The position numbers and the translations under genes are program-made. The notes under the pieces were generated by a model, which ran no database searches, was not told where the DNA came from, and saw only the letters and a program-made list of their open reading frames with translations. From contig NZ_JAESDH010000007.1 in the NCBI RefSeq assembly GCF_019249295.1, positions 62,001 to 126,000 of the forward strand: DNA of 64,000 nucleotides, written 5' to 3'. Source of the DNA: Alteromonas antoniana. Lineage in GTDB: Bacteria > Pseudomonadota > Gammaproteobacteria > Enterobacterales > Alteromonadaceae. Position 1 is the first letter of the stretch, and every line of letters begins with the position of its first letter. Positions 27,577 to 38,581 of the stretch are shown here, in pieces.

Positions 27577-30179
27577 TAATTGGCAACAATATTAACGAGT
27601 TTACCGGGCACAACGATGACCTTGCGGATCGTTTTGCCTTCGGTAAATTGCTGGACATTTGGCTGTGATCTGGCGATGTCTTCTACTTCTTCTTTTGAAG
27701 CATCGGCTGCGACAGTAATTTTGGCGCGCAGTTTTCCGTTCACTTGAACAATAATCAGCTTTTCGTCTTCAACCAGGGCTGTTTTATCTGCCACCGGCCA
27801 GGCCACATGCTCAATATCTTCATCATGACCCAATGCTTTCCATAGTTCATGGCTCAGGTGCGGCGTAATGGGGTTGAGGATAAGCAATACGCTTTCAATT
27901 GCTTCTCGCATCAGTGCCACATCCTGCGATGATTCCTGAGGCGCTTTCTGGAGATGGTTCAGCAACTCCATAACGGCGGCCACGGCTGTATTAAAGGTCT
28001 GTCTGCGGCCAAGATCGTCAGAAACTTTCTCAATGGTTTTATGCACTTCACGACGCAGCGTTTGTTGTGCTTTAGTGAGCGCTGAAACATCAAGACGCTC
28101 TGGCGTCCCTTTTTCGATATGCTCCTGAGTCAGTTTCCAGACACGACGCAGGAAACGGTTTGCCCCTTCAACGCCTGAGTCTACCCATTCCAGGGTTTGT
28201 TCCGGTGGCGCGGCAAACATAGTAAACAGTCGCACGGTATCGGCGCCGTATTGCTCGATAACCTGTTGTGGGTCAATGCCGTTGTTCTTCGACTTCGACA
28301 TCTTGGTCATACCGCCGTGTTCAACAGGCTGACCGTCAGCTTTAAGCCACGCTTTTGTGATCCGGCCCTTATCGTCTTTTTCCGTTTCAACGTCTGCCGG
28401 TGAGTACCAGGTTTTCTTGCCGGCATCATCTTCGCGGTAATAGGAATCCGCCAGCACCATGCCCTGACATAACAATCGTTTGTATGGCTCGTCTGACTCT
28501 ACCAGACCTTCATCGCGCAACAATTTATGGAAGAAACGGGAATACAGTAAGTGAAGGATGGCATGTTCAATACCGCCAATATACTGATCTACCGGCAGCC
28601 AGTAGTTCGCTTGCGCAGGGTCAAGCATGGCATCTTTGTTTTGCGCACAGGCGTAGCGGGCGTAGTACCATGACGATTCCATGAAGGTATCGAAGGTGTC
28701 GGTCTCACGCAGGGCGTCCTGTCCGTTATACGTTGTTTTTGCCCACTCCGGGTCCGCCTTAATAGGAGAGGTAACGCCGTTCATTTCTACATCTTCTGGC
28801 AGGATCACTGGCAGTTCCTGTTCGGGCACGGGTACTGACTCACCATTTTCCAGATTCAGCATAGGAATAGGCGCGCCCCAGTAACGCTGACGGCTTACGC
28901 CCCAGTCGCGTAACCGGTAATTGACTTTGCGCGTACCGCGCCCCATCGATTCCAGCTTTGCAGAAATCTGTTCAAAAGCTGAATCGAAGGCCAGGCCATC
29001 AAACTCGCCGGAATTGACCAAGGTGCCTTTTTCGGTGTAAGCAGACGCGCTCAGGTCGCATTCTTCCTGGGCGTTTTCATCAGCCGCTACCACTTGCTGG
29101 ATAGTCAGACCATATTTGGTCGCAAATTCCCAGTCACGCTGATCATGGCCAGGCACCGCCATCACAGCACCTGAACCGTAATCCATCAATACAAAATTGG
29201 CTACCCACACCGGAACCTGCTCGCCGGTTAAAGGATGCACAGCGAACAATCCGGTAGCGCAGCCTCGCTTCTCCATGGTAGCAAGCTCAGCTTCCGCCAC
29301 CTTGGTATTCTTGCACTCGTCAATGAATGCGGCGAGTTCAGGATTTTGCTTTGCGGCAAATTCGGCAATCGGGTGTTGTGCAGCTACAGCCACGTAAGTC
29401 ACACCATAAAGCGTATCCGGACGGGTAGTGTATACCGTCATGTTTGCCACATCCCCGGCAGCCTGGGCCAGATCGAACGTAACCTCGACCCCTTCAGAGC
29501 GGCCAATCCAGTTAGCCTGCATGGCACGAACCTGATCTGGCCAGTCTTCCAGCTGTTCTAAATCTGAAAGCAACTCTTCAGCATAATCGGTGATTTTAAT
29601 AAACCACTGTGGAATTTCTTTTTGCTCGACCAACGCGCCTGAACGCCAGCCGCGACCATCAATAACCTGTTCATTTGCCAGTACGGTCTGGTCAACCGGG
29701 TCCCAGTTAACGGTGGCGTTCTTTTTGTATACCAGGCCTTTCTCATAAAGGCGGGTAAAGAACCACTGCTCCCAGCGGTAGTAATCTGATTTGCAGGTAG
29801 TAACCTCGCGATCCCAGTCATAGCCAAAGCCAAGAGATTTAAGCTGCGTCTTCATGTAATCAATATTGGCGTAGGTCCACTTTGCCGGCGCTGTATTGTT
29901 ATTAATTGCCGCGTTTTCTGCCGGCAAACCGAAGGCATCCCAACCCATAGGTTGCAGTACATTTTTGCCCTGCATGCGCTGAAAACGGCTGATAACATCA
30001 CCGATGGTATAGTTACGTACGTGTCCCATGTGTAATCGGCCACTTGGGTAGGGGAACATGGAGAGGCAGTAAAATGACTCTTTTTCTGGCTGTTCGACGG
30101 CTTTAAAAGACTGATTATCTTCCCAATACTGCTGAACCTGTTGTTCTATTTCTTTGGGGTTATACTGTTTTTCGGCCAT
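27576..30179 (-). CDS. leuS: Leucyl-tRNA synthetase
   Basis: Charges tRNA-Leu. Class I signatures are the HIGH-type motif HMGH in [12 protein letters not shown] (near residue 50) and KMSKS (near residue 625). The CP1 editing domain and the C-terminal domain are intact; total 867 residues against 860 in E. coli. I place the start at the ATG at 30179 ([12 protein letters not shown]); the open frame to 30263 adds 28 residues without similarity. First gene of the leuS-lptE-holA-nadD-rsfS-rlmH chain. A tRNA-Leu gene is 11 kb away in the same window. Confidence 0.97.
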   Translation of the reverse strand: MAEKQYNPKEIEQQVQQYWEDNQSFKAVEQPEKESFYCLSMFPYPSGRLHMGHVRNYTIGDVISRFQRMQGKNVLQPMGWDAFGLPAENAAINNNTAPAKWTYANIDYMKTQLKSLGFGYDWDREVTTCKSDYYRWEQWFFTRLYEKGLVYKKNATVNWDPVDQTVLANEQVIDGRGWRSGALVEQKEIPQWFIKITDYAEELLSDLEQLEDWPDQVRAMQANWIGRSEGVEVTFDLAQAAGDVANMTVYTTRPDTLYGVTYVAVAAQHPIAEFAAKQNPELAAFIDECKNTKVAEAELATMEKRGCATGLFAVHPLTGEQVPVWVANFVLMDYGSGAVMAVPGHDQRDWEFATKYGLTIQQVVAADENAQEECDLSASAYTEKGTLVNSGEFDGLAFDSAFEQISAKLESMGRGTRKVNYRLRDWGVSRQRYWGAPIPMLNLENGESVPVPEQELPVILPEDVEMNGVTSPIKADPEWAKTTYNGQDALRETDTFDTFMESSWYYARYACAQNKDAMLDPAQANYWLPVDQYIGGIEHAILHLLYSRFFHKLLRDEGLVESDEPYKRLLCQGMVLADSYYREDDAGKKTWYSPADVETEKDDKGRITKAWLKADGQPVEHGGMTKMSKSKNNGIDPQQVIEQYGADTVRLFTMFAAPPEQTLEWVDSGVEGANRFLRRVWKLTQEHIEKGTPERLDVSALTKAQQTLRREVHKTIEKVSDDLGRRQTFNTAVAAVMELLNHLQKAPQESSQDVALMREAIESVLLILNPITPHLSHELWKALGHDEDIEHVAWPVADKTALVEDEKLIIVQVNGKLRAKITVAADASKEEVEDIARSQPNVQQFTEGKTIRKVIVVPGKLVNIVAN

Positions 30180-30359
30180 GAAAATCGGGCTTCCGCAAAT
30201 GTGAGTGAGTAAAAAGCTGATGCACGCGGGGCACAACTGCCTTCGCCGTCTTACTGCATGCAAGTGATCTTGTATTTAGCCGCATAGAATACCCCAGCGC
30301 GCCCAGAGCGCTCAATAGCTTGCGGCTATTTGTTCAGAAAAATTCTGTTCGCTGGCGAA

Positions 30360-30896
30360 TTATTCATCACTGCTTTGGGATAAGTACGTCATTAATGCGC
30401 CAAGCTGAAGTGCCTGTACCTTATCGACCACCGGCGCAAACTCAACGAAACCGGCTGGGGGGGCGTAGCCATGGACCTTATACGTCAGCGTCACCCGGGT
30501 GCCGCTCTCCACTGGTGTCAGTGTCCATGCCAGCGCGCCATACACACCCATCCCCTGGAGAGGACCGAGTCCTCCTGTCATTATCAGGGTAGAAGGTGAT
30601 TCCACCAGGGAAATACGCATATGTTCAGCGCTGTTAGCGCCTACACGCTCGCAAAAACACCCACCGGCGGTCGTATCAATCGTGAAGGTGCCTCGCCACC
30701 AACTGTGATCTTTCGGCCACCAGTTGTCGACATCGGCTACCAGTGCCTGCCAGGTTACCTGCGGATCGCGTGGTGAAATCCGGGTGTTTTCAATGATAAA
30801 ACCGCCTTCAGAGGCGTGCATAACTTCTGTTTTTGCGGGGAAACTCGTAAGCCACAGCACAATGAACGGCGACAAATATTTCAGAAAAGAAATCAT
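30360..30896 (-). CDS. Secreted SRPBCC-superfamily protein
   Basis: A 178-residue protein with a probable signal peptide (about 1-21, cleavage near FPA/KTE) and a START/Bet v1-type helix-grip fold, the SRPBCC superfamily. Typical features are WQALVADVDNWWP near residue 50, a GC-F-CE hairpin (GGCFCE), and TYKVHGYAPPAGF in the last third. These folds bind hydrophobic ligands; the ligand here is unknown. It is monocistronic and upstream of nothing on its strand. Export of this fold to the periplasm is less common than cytoplasmic forms. Confidence 0.75.
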   Translation of the reverse strand: MISFLKYLSPFIVLWLTSFPAKTEVMHASEGGFIIENTRISPRDPQVTWQALVADVDNWWPKDHSWWRGTFTIDTTAGGCFCERVGANSAEHMRISLVESPSTLIMTGGLGPLQGMGVYGALAWTLTPVESGTRVTLTYKVHGYAPPAGFVEFAPVVDKVQALQLGALMTYLSQSSDE

Positions 30897-31165
30897 AAAC
30901 CCAAAACCACAAAGAAATAATTATCGAGACTAGTATGCAGAATAGGCAAATACAAGCATAAGCGTTTGACAGGACTTGCGAATCAAGTTTCACTTACCTT
31001 TATAAAACACTGTCACCAATATACGTGCAGAAGTCGTGGGTAACCATTTTGTAGATGGCGGCTCGACGGACATGATTATTCTCACTGTGTTTGAGGTCTG
31101 ACAGACGGCGTGTGGCGTTACTGCCCAATGCTAATAACTAACAAATAACGAGAAAAAACCTAATT

Positions 31166-33562
31166 ATGCCAGGCGCTCCGCAATTTACGCCATTATCAGC
31201 TTCAGCTTTGTCTCCTTCTCTGAACCGCCGGATGATTAACGCGGCACTCAACGATGAGGAGGCCTTAAGCTCGACATTTATCGGTCAGGAGCGCGCTCGC
31301 GAGGCGCTCACGTTTGGTCTGGGTATCGACGCGAAAGGTTACAATTTATATGTCATGGGCGAGCCGGCAACCGGGCGTTTTACTCTGGTAAAAGATTATA
31401 TTGAACGTCAGGTGGCATCGCTACCTACGCCCGAAGACTGGTGTTTTCTCAATAATGTGGACGATGAGCGGGAGCCAGTGGTGCTGAAGATGCACCCGGG
31501 GGGCGGGAAAGCTTTCCTCAGGGATATGCAGGGCCTGGTTGACGATTTGCTGGCGACATTTCCGGCTGCGTTTGACCATCCGGGATATCAACGCCGCCGC
31601 GCAGCAATTTCCAGAGAGTTTGAACAGAAATATGATCAGGCCATTGATGCACTGGAGCGGTACGCGCAGGCGAACGGCGTTGCCTTATATGAGGAAGGTG
31701 GCAGTATCAGTTTTTCACCGGTCGTGGACGGCAAGCCCATCAACGACACAGAGTTTGCATCATTAAGTGATGAACGCCGGAAGTATTATTATGACCTTAT
31801 CGACGAACTGGAAAACCGCTTAAGCGAAAGTTTGCTTGGGTTGCCAGCCTGGAAAAGAGAAAACTCTGAACGCTTACGGGCACTGGATAAGCAAACCGCA
31901 GAGCACGGTATCAAACCGCTGCTGAAAACCCTTGAACATAAATACGCTTCCGATCTCGGCGTTCTCAAGTACCTTAAACAAATTCGCACACACCTCATCG
32001 ATACCATCGTGTCTCTGCATCTTGAAGAGCGCAAAGAAGAGAAGGGCGAGGAGCTTGACCGGCGCAGCTTTCTGGAAGAGCAATACCTTCCTAACGTGCT
32101 TGTCAGTCGCGCATTAGACGATGGTGCCCCGGTTATTTACGAACCTCACCCCAGTTACCAGAATTTATTCGGGAAAATGGAGTACACCAACATCCATGGC
32201 AGCGTGTATACCAACTACCGGATGATTCGTCCCGGCGCGTTGCACAAGGCCAATGGCGGTTACCTGCTACTGGATGTAGACCAACTCATTGACCAGCCTT
32301 ATGTATGGGAGTCGCTGAAGCTGGCGATTAAGTTTGGCAAGCTGAAAATGGATATCCCGCAACAGGATGTCGGGATGGTGAATGCCATTACGCTAACGCC
32401 ACAGTCTATTGACCTGAATGTGAAAATTATTTTGCTGGGCTCGCGGGATTTGTATTACACGCTTCAGGATTACGATGATGAATTTGATGAGCTGTTTCGT
32501 GTGCTGGTCGATTTTGATTTAGAGATCCCGGTAACGCGACAGTCGTTATACGACTTCGTAGGCAGAGCCAGAAAGCATATTCAGTCGCTGGGACTGACAT
32601 CGGTTTCCAGTGCAGCCATGTGTCGTTTGGTAGAATATGCATTGCGAATGGCAGAGCACCAGCAGAAACTTTCTGCGCATTTTGCAGAAGTGATTGAGCT
32701 CATCAATGAGGCTCATTATTTTTGTCTGAAAGACAAGACCTCAGAGCTGGATTTGGGCCATATTGAAACGGCACTGAATGCCAAAAAGCGCCGCACCGGT
32801 CGCGTAAGTCAGAGCCTGCTGAATGATATTAAGGAAGGGCATGTCCTGATTGCCACCGAAGGTAAGGCAATAGGGAAAGTAAACGGGCTGACCGTACTGG
32901 AAATTGGTGGTACTGCCTTTGGCACACCTGCGCGCATTACCTCTACGGTATTCGCGGGGGCCAGTGGCGTTGTAGATATCGAGCGTGAAGTCGAATTGGG
33001 TCAGCCAATCCACTCAAAAGGCGTAATGTTGCTGACAGGTTACCTTGGACACAAATATGCTCAGCACTTCCCACTGACGCTGTCGGCCAACATTGCTCTG
33101 GAACAATCCTATGGCCATATCGACGGCGACAGTGCGTCGCTGGGTGAGTTGGTCGCACTTATCTCCGCGCTTACCGAAATTCCTGCATTACAGACGCTGG
33201 CAGTGACGGGGTCGATCAACCAGTATGGGGAAGTGCAGGCGGTTGGTGGCGTCAATGAAAAAATCGAAGGCTTTTTCGATTTGTGCCAGCACCGTGGTCT
33301 CACCGGCACGCAGGGCGTGGTGATCCCAAAATCTAACGCGGTGAATCTGGTTTTAGATAAAGCTGTGATAAGTGCGGTGAAAAAAGGGCAGTTTCATATC
33401 TATGAAGTGGAAACCGTGGATGATGCCTTATCGATACTCATGCAGCAGGAAGCGGGAACCTTATCCAGTCGCGGGCGGTATCCGAAAAACAGCATCAATT
33501 ACCATGCCGTGAATCGCCTTTACAATATTGCGCTTATTGTGTCCGGTGGTGACAGCGACTGA
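31166..33562 (+). CDS. LonH/YcbZ-type Lon protease family protein
   Basis: A 798-residue protein with an AAA-like N-terminal part and a C-terminal Lon protease domain. The catalytic dyad is S656 in DGDSAS and K699 in NEKIEG, 43 residues apart as in E. coli Lon. The Walker A position reads GEPATGRFTLV, without the usual Lys-Ser/Thr, so ATP hydrolysis is doubtful, as in the YcbZ group. No membrane segment is present, which argues against archaeal-type LonB. It probably degrades or processes cytoplasmic proteins. Single gene with a bidirectional terminator behind it. Confidence 0.88.
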   Translation: MPGAPQFTPLSASALSPSLNRRMINAALNDEEALSSTFIGQERAREALTFGLGIDAKGYNLYVMGEPATGRFTLVKDYIERQVASLPTPEDWCFLNNVDDEREPVVLKMHPGGGKAFLRDMQGLVDDLLATFPAAFDHPGYQRRRAAISREFEQKYDQAIDALERYAQANGVALYEEGGSISFSPVVDGKPINDTEFASLSDERRKYYYDLIDELENRLSESLLGLPAWKRENSERLRALDKQTAEHGIKPLLKTLEHKYASDLGVLKYLKQIRTHLIDTIVSLHLEERKEEKGEELDRRSFLEEQYLPNVLVSRALDDGAPVIYEPHPSYQNLFGKMEYTNIHGSVYTNYRMIRPGALHKANGGYLLLDVDQLIDQPYVWESLKLAIKFGKLKMDIPQQDVGMVNAITLTPQSIDLNVKIILLGSRDLYYTLQDYDDEFDELFRVLVDFDLEIPVTRQSLYDFVGRARKHIQSLGLTSVSSAAMCRLVEYALRMAEHQQKLSAHFAEVIELINEAHYFCLKDKTSELDLGHIETALNAKKRRTGRVSQSLLNDIKEGHVLIATEGKAIGKVNGLTVLEIGGTAFGTPARITSTVFAGASGVVDIEREVELGQPIHSKGVMLLTGYLGHKYAQHFPLTLSANIALEQSYGHIDGDSASLGELVALISALTEIPALQTLAVTGSINQYGEVQAVGGVNEKIEGFFDLCQHRGLTGTQGVVIPKSNAVNLVLDKAVISAVKKGQFHIYEVETVDDALSILMQQEAGTLSSRGRYPKNSINYHAVNRLYNIALIVSGGDSD

Positions 33563-33663
33563 CACACATCACAGAGAAATTGACACTGCCCGGCTGGGTT
33601 GCACTGCACGGACAACGTTCAAGACAGCGCGTGACAGAGCGGTGAAAACGCGCACCAGGAAAG

Positions 33664-33688
33664 AAAAAAGCCGCTGATGCGGCTTTTA
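33664..33688. terminator. Bidirectional terminator between the LonH and SDR genes
   Basis: AAAAGCCGC/GCGGCTTTT with a TGAT loop lies between two convergent genes and is flanked by A- and T-runs. Confidence 0.8.
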
Positions 33689-33739
33689 GTAAGTGTTACT
33701 TTCATTGCTCAAAGATTATGTTTTTCTTAACATAACCTG

Positions 33740-34516
33740 TTATTTCGGTGGCATGCGAAGGGCACCATCCAGACGAATCGTTTCGCCGTTCAGGTAGACG
33801 TTATCCATCATGTGCTTAACCAGTTTGGCAAATTCCTCAGGCAGACCAAGTCGTTTCGGGAACTGTACATTTGCGATCAGCGCATCCTGCACTTTTTCTG
33901 GCATAGCAAGCAACATTGGCGTGCCCATCACCCCAGGTGCGATGGTGTTAACCCGAATACCCAGTGGCGCCAAATCCCGTGCCATAGGCAGCGTGAGTCC
34001 GATGATGCCACCCTTACTCGCAGCATACGCGGTTTGTCCAATCTGACCCTCATAACCTGCAACTGACGCCGTATTTACAATAAGCCCGCGCTCACCGGCT
34101 TCGCCGTGAGTTGGCTGCGATGCCATTGCCTGCGCGACCAGTCTCGATACATTGAAGCTACCCACCAGATTGATGTCGATAGTGTTCTGGAAACCGTCGA
34201 GGGGGGCGGCGTTACCTTCTTTATTCAGTATGCGTTTGGCCGGTGCAATACCAGCACAATTCACGCATAAATGGATATCGCCGAAAGCCTCCTTCGCACC
34301 ATCGATGGCTGATTGCACCTGAGCTTCATCACGCACATCGACTTTGAAAAAGGCTGTGTTTTCTGAACCCAGTTCGTCAACACGCTGCGCGCCCAGTTCA
34401 TCGTTTAAGTCGAATAGTGCAACGTTCAACCCAGCGTCGCGTAACGCGATGGCGGTGGCATGCCCAAGGCCTGAACAGCCTCCGGTAACAATGGCAGTAG
34501 AGCCAGACAATTCCAT
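33740..34516 (-). CDS. SDR oxidoreductase, 3-hydroxyacyl-CoA dehydrogenase type II-like
   Basis: A 258-residue classical short-chain dehydrogenase. The cofactor loop is TGGCSGLG (residues 11-18) with D36 of LFDLND, favouring NAD. The catalytic set is S151, Y164 and K168 (YAASK). The overall sequence, including the insertion ILNKEGNAAPLDGFQ and the end LNGETIRLDGALRMPPK, is close to the HSD17B10-like 3-hydroxyacyl-CoA dehydrogenases of branched-chain fatty acid and isoleucine breakdown. No other catabolic gene is nearby, so the substrate is inferred from family resemblance. Confidence 0.85.
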   Translation of the reverse strand: MELSGSTAIVTGGCSGLGHATAIALRDAGLNVALFDLNDELGAQRVDELGSENTAFFKVDVRDEAQVQSAIDGAKEAFGDIHLCVNCAGIAPAKRILNKEGNAAPLDGFQNTIDINLVGSFNVSRLVAQAMASQPTHGEAGERGLIVNTASVAGYEGQIGQTAYAASKGGIIGLTLPMARDLAPLGIRVNTIAPGVMGTPMLLAMPEKVQDALIANVQFPKRLGLPEEFAKLVKHMMDNVYLNGETIRLDGALRMPPK

Positions 34517-34614
34517 AACATTTCCTGTCTTGTTGTTATTACGTTAAACGCAATACTACTGACAGTTGAGAGCAAACTCCATGATGCCGGCGAGAGCCGG
34601 CATAAATGTCGAAA

Positions 34615-34908
34615 TTATTTTGGCAACTGAATTTTACGATCGTCAGAAGGGCGGTAAATTACCAGGGTGTGACCGATAACCTGAAGTTTGACTGATTCAG
34701 TTTCGCGAACGATGGCGTCCATAATCAGTGCTTTTTCTTCCCGATCATCAGTGGGTACTTTCACTTTAATCAGCTCGTGATGTGATAATGCATTGTCGAT
34801 TTCGGCAACAACACCTTCTGTCAGTCCGTTATTGCCTAACTGGACCACCGGTTTCAGTGGATGCGCCAGGCCTTTGAGAAACTGTTTTTGTTTATTTGAT
34901 AGTTTCAT
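34615..34908 (-). CDS. yhbY: CRM-domain RNA-binding protein YhbY
   Basis: A 97-residue CRS1-YhbY (CRM) domain protein that binds pre-50S ribosomal particles. The motif GNNGLTEGV matches the GxxG RNA-binding loop region, preceded by KQKQFLKGLAHPLKPVV. It is divergent from ftsH as in E. coli, but the rlmE gene normally found between them is missing. A perfect hairpin ATGCCGGC/GCCGGCAT at 34582-34601 lies beyond its stop; it lacks a strong U tract. Confidence 0.93.
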   Translation of the reverse strand: MKLSNKQKQFLKGLAHPLKPVVQLGNNGLTEGVVAEIDNALSHHELIKVKVPTDDREEKALIMDAIVRETESVKLQVIGHTLVIYRPSDDRKIQLPK

Positions 34909-35655
34909 TAATAGATTTCTTACAATTAATCTGTTCGTTACGACTTGAAATGACGTATTCTAACGCCATCTACTCCACAATCCTAATCACATTGTGATGG
35001 AATAACAAAAAAGTCGCACAGATAAATCCGGCAGCGTACTTTTGCGTCTTAATTGCCGTTTTCCCCGTGCAGTTTCCGTTGTCAGCGTCTTAAGGCGGGT
35101 AGGGGGTTAAGAGATGAGCTCACCGGCGGTGGAATCAGAGCGATGCGAGCGTGGATGGTATGAAAACTTGCTTTTGATGACGCAGATTTAATTTCATCGT
35201 TGAACAGAAATATGGTGAACGACGTAGTAATAGTGTTGTCTGAATTGACAGCGAAATATCGGTAATTTTTCGGCGTTCACCTGCTCGTTAAGTGGATACG
35301 TTACGCGAGACTGACTGCAAACGAGTTGGTGCGACGATATAAGAATGAAAACAAAAGCATTAAGCGCAACAGAATAATAGGTAAAGGGCTGTTACCTTTA
35401 CACAGGATGACGGGACATCAGTCATTCACAACTTCGGTGATATGTGCGCGTGTAGAAACATATTGTATTACAGAGAATGTGAATTGATGGGTGGCGTGTT
35501 ACAAGAAGTGTATCTGGTGGCTAGTGGTTTTAAAATGTAGTACCCTTTGGGTTAGCGAATTTCGTGTCGATAACCGCCGTTATCAAAGGATTTCTGGTAA
35601 GGAAATTGCAACGATAACCGAGTTGGAAATCGACTTTATTTAGAGGTTAGTAGCA
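34909..35655. other. 747-bp gene-free region upstream of ftsH (rlmE absent)
   Basis: No ORF above about 40 codons with coding character was seen on either strand, and none resembles RlmE, which normally occupies this position. Small symmetric elements are present: ATCACATTGTGAT at 34986-34998 and a hairpin GTAAAGG/CCTTTAC at 35381-35401. Presumably it carries the divergent promoters of yhbY and ftsH and a long ftsH leader. Confidence 0.6.
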
Positions 35656-37605
35656 TTGAGCGATATGGCAAAAAATTTAATCTTATGGTTGGTCATCGCC
35701 GTGGTGTTGATGTCGGTTTTCCAGAGTTTTTCTCCGGGTGAGTCGACGCGCGCCCAAACGGATTACACCACCTTCCTGAAAGAAGTGAATCAGGGCAACA
35801 TCCGTGAAGTACGCATCGATGGCGACTCGCGGGAAATTCGCGGTACAAAACGTTCCGGCGAAAATTTTGTTACCTACATCCCTTATTTTGATGACAAGCT
35901 GATTTCTGACCTGGCAAAAAATGAAGTTCGTATGCTTGGTGAGCCACCGGAAGAACCGTCAATTTTGACGTCTATCTTCATTTCCTGGTTCCCTATGCTT
36001 CTGCTTATCGCAGTATGGATTTTCTTCATGCGACAGATGCAGGGTGGCGGCGGCCGCGGGGCAATGTCGTTTGGTAAAAGCAAAGCCCGGCTTCTTGGTG
36101 AAGATCAGATTAAGACAACCTTTGCTGATGTGGCAGGCTGCGATGAAGCCAAAGAAGATGTTGCTGAATTAGTAGACTTTCTGCGCGACCCGTCTAAGTT
36201 CCAGAAGCTTGGCGGTAAAATTCCGAAAGGTGTCCTGATGGTAGGCCCGCCGGGAACCGGTAAGACATTGCTTGCCAAAGCCATTGCCGGTGAGGCGAAA
36301 GTACCGTTTTTCACCATTTCCGGTTCTGACTTTGTAGAAATGTTTGTCGGTGTGGGTGCATCCCGTGTTCGCGACATGTTCGAACAAGCTAAAAAAGCGG
36401 CACCTTGTATTATCTTCATTGATGAAATTGATGCCGTTGGCCGTCAGCGTGGCGCCGGTCTTGGCGGTGGTCATGACGAACGTGAGCAGACGCTGAACCA
36501 GATGTTGGTTGAAATGGACGGCTTTGAAGGTCATGAAGGTATCATCGTGATTGCGGCTACAAACCGCCCTGACGTACTTGACCCTGCGTTGTTGAGACCG
36601 GGTCGTTTCGACCGTCAGGTTGTTGTTGGTCTGCCAGATATTCGTGGACGTGAGCAGATTCTGAAAGTACACGTACGCAAAGTGCCAGTTGCAGATAACG
36701 TCGATCCTTCCGTGATTGCGCGAGGCACTCCAGGTTTCTCAGGTGCCGATTTGGCTAATCTGGTAAATGAAGCTGCACTGTTTGCCGCTCGTGGTAACAA
36801 GCGTGTTGTCTCGATGGAAGAGTTCGACAAGGCAAAAGACAAGATCATGATGGGCTCTGAGCGTAAATCGATGGTCATGTCCGAGTCTGAAAAAGAGATG
36901 ACGGCCTACCATGAAGCTGGCCACGCGATTGTAGGTCGACTGGTTCCGGAACATGATCCGGTTTATAAAGTGTCGATTATTCCGCGTGGACGTGCGCTGG
37001 GCGTAACCATGTATCTGCCTGAACAGGATCGCGTAAGTCACTCTAAACAGCACCTTGAAAGTATGCTTTCAAGTCTGTTCGGTGGCCGTATCGCAGAGCA
37101 AATCATCTACGGTGATGATAAAGTCACAACCGGTGCCTCGAACGATATTGAGCGAGCGACAGATATCGCACGTAAAATGGTGACTCAGTGGGGGCTATCG
37201 AGCAAAATGGGGCCGATGCTTTATGCTGAAGATGAAGGTGAAGTATTCCTGGGCAAGAGCATGTCAAAGGCGTCTCATATGTCAGATGATACTGCCCGCG
37301 CTATTGATAGCGAAATTAAAGCCCTGATCGACTCGAACTACGACAGAGCGACAAACATTCTTCAAGAGAATATTGATATACTTCATTCGATGAAAGACGC
37401 ACTGATGAAGTACGAAACTATTGATGCTAAGCAAATCGATGATTTGATGGCTCGTCGTGAAGTTCGCCCACCGGCGGATTGGGATGACCGTACACCGTCA
37501 GGTGGCGATAAGCCAAGCGGTGGCAAGCCTGCACGCGAAGGTGAAATCACCGACGACGGTGTTGATAAACCGTCAGTTGGTAAGCCAGGTGATCTTCCGG
37601 GCTAA
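35656..37605 (+). CDS. ftsH: ATP-dependent zinc metalloprotease FtsH
   Basis: Membrane-anchored AAA protease that degrades LpxC, sigma-32 and unassembled membrane proteins. Two N-terminal transmembrane helices flank a periplasmic domain. Walker A GPPGTGKT is at 197-204, followed by Walker B IIFIDEID, the second region of homology ([17 protein letters not shown]) and the zinc site HEAGH at 419-423. The TTG at 35656 has AGAGG eight bases upstream and gives 649 residues; the ATG at 35665 matches the alternative E. coli start (MAKNLILW). The Gly/Pro-rich tail is typical. A strong terminator follows. Confidence 0.97.
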   Translation: MSDMAKNLILWLVIAVVLMSVFQSFSPGESTRAQTDYTTFLKEVNQGNIREVRIDGDSREIRGTKRSGENFVTYIPYFDDKLISDLAKNEVRMLGEPPEEPSILTSIFISWFPMLLLIAVWIFFMRQMQGGGGRGAMSFGKSKARLLGEDQIKTTFADVAGCDEAKEDVAELVDFLRDPSKFQKLGGKIPKGVLMVGPPGTGKTLLAKAIAGEAKVPFFTISGSDFVEMFVGVGASRVRDMFEQAKKAAPCIIFIDEIDAVGRQRGAGLGGGHDEREQTLNQMLVEMDGFEGHEGIIVIAATNRPDVLDPALLRPGRFDRQVVVGLPDIRGREQILKVHVRKVPVADNVDPSVIARGTPGFSGADLANLVNEAALFAARGNKRVVSMEEFDKAKDKIMMGSERKSMVMSESEKEMTAYHEAGHAIVGRLVPEHDPVYKVSIIPRGRALGVTMYLPEQDRVSHSKQHLESMLSSLFGGRIAEQIIYGDDKVTTGASNDIERATDIARKMVTQWGLSSKMGPMLYAEDEGEVFLGKSMSKASHMSDDTARAIDSEIKALIDSNYDRATNILQENIDILHSMKDALMKYETIDAKQIDDLMARREVRPPADWDDRTPSGGDKPSGGKPAREGEITDDGVDKPSVGKPGDLPG

Positions 37606-37620
37606 TCAATATGTTTGTGG

Positions 37621-37657
37621 AAAAAGCGCCTGTCACACGGCGCTTTTTTTATTTTTA
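37621..37657 (+). terminator. Terminator after ftsH
   Basis: AAAAAGCGCC/GGCGCTTTTT stem with an 8-nt loop, continued by a T-rich tail; 15 bp after the ftsH stop. Confidence 0.85.
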
Positions 37658-37738
37658 TACGTCATCATGTAGTTTACGCAAAACAGCGTTGTCCCAATAA
37701 GACTGTGCTGTTTATGATTTGTGAGATTTATCAGTAAT

Positions 37739-38563
37739 ATGCAATTTTCTTCCCGCACCGTTTCCTTTACCCAGCCCCACATCATGGGCATTTTAAATGT
37801 TACGCCAGACAGCTTTTCAGACGGCGGAAAGCACATGCAAACTGAACGCGCACTGCGGCATGCACTCGCCATGGTGCAGCAGGGCGCTACCTTTATCGAT
37901 ATCGGTGGAGAGTCAACCAGACCCGGTGCGCCTGATGTTAGTCTTCAGGAGGAACTCGACCGTGTTATCCCTGCCATTGAAGCCATTACGAATGAAACCA
38001 ACGCGATTATTTCAGTAGATACCAGCAAAGCACAGGTAATGCAGGAAGCGGTAGCGGCTGGTGCGGAACTGATTAATGATGTAAGAGCATTGCAGGAGCC
38101 CGGAGCGATAGAGGTGGCTGCAAAGGCTGATGTTCCCGTGTGCCTGATGCACATGCAGGGGCAACCCCGAACGATGCAGCAAACTCCTCATTATCAGGAC
38201 GTTACGCAAGATGTAATGACGTTTTTGCAACAGCGGGTAGATGCCTGTCAAAATGCCGGTATTGGCGCTGATAAGCTGATCCTTGATCCTGGGTACGGGT
38301 TTGGTAAAACGCTGGAGCATAATTATCAGCTGTTAAATGGTTTATCTCACATACTGAATATGGGCTACCCGGTACTGGTTGGCATGTCGAGAAAATCTAT
38401 GATTGGGCAATTACTTAACCGGGCGGTCAACGAACGCTTGGCGGGAAGCATTGCACTCGCTACAATTGCCGCACAAATGGGCGCGCACATCATACGCGTA
38501 CACGATGTGCAGGAAACGGCAGATGCCGTTGCCATTGTTAATAAATTAAAGGCGTTACAATAA
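37739..38563 (+). CDS. folP: Dihydropteroate synthase
   Basis: Condenses 6-hydroxymethyl-dihydropterin diphosphate with p-aminobenzoate in folate synthesis; the target of sulfonamides. Signature blocks are IMGILNVTPDSFSDGG near residue 15, DIGGESTRPGA near residue 50 and the C-terminal RVHDVQETADA. I use the ATG at 37739 (274 residues), which aligns with E. coli FolP; a GTG at 37721 would add six residues. glmM follows after 18 bp, the standard pairing. Confidence 0.95.
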   Translation: MQFSSRTVSFTQPHIMGILNVTPDSFSDGGKHMQTERALRHALAMVQQGATFIDIGGESTRPGAPDVSLQEELDRVIPAIEAITNETNAIISVDTSKAQVMQEAVAAGAELINDVRALQEPGAIEVAAKADVPVCLMHMQGQPRTMQQTPHYQDVTQDVMTFLQQRVDACQNAGIGADKLILDPGYGFGKTLEHNYQLLNGLSHILNMGYPVLVGMSRKSMIGQLLNRAVNERLAGSIALATIAAQMGAHIIRVHDVQETADAVAIVNKLKALQ

Positions 38564-38581
38564 TAATCAGGAAGTGACAGC

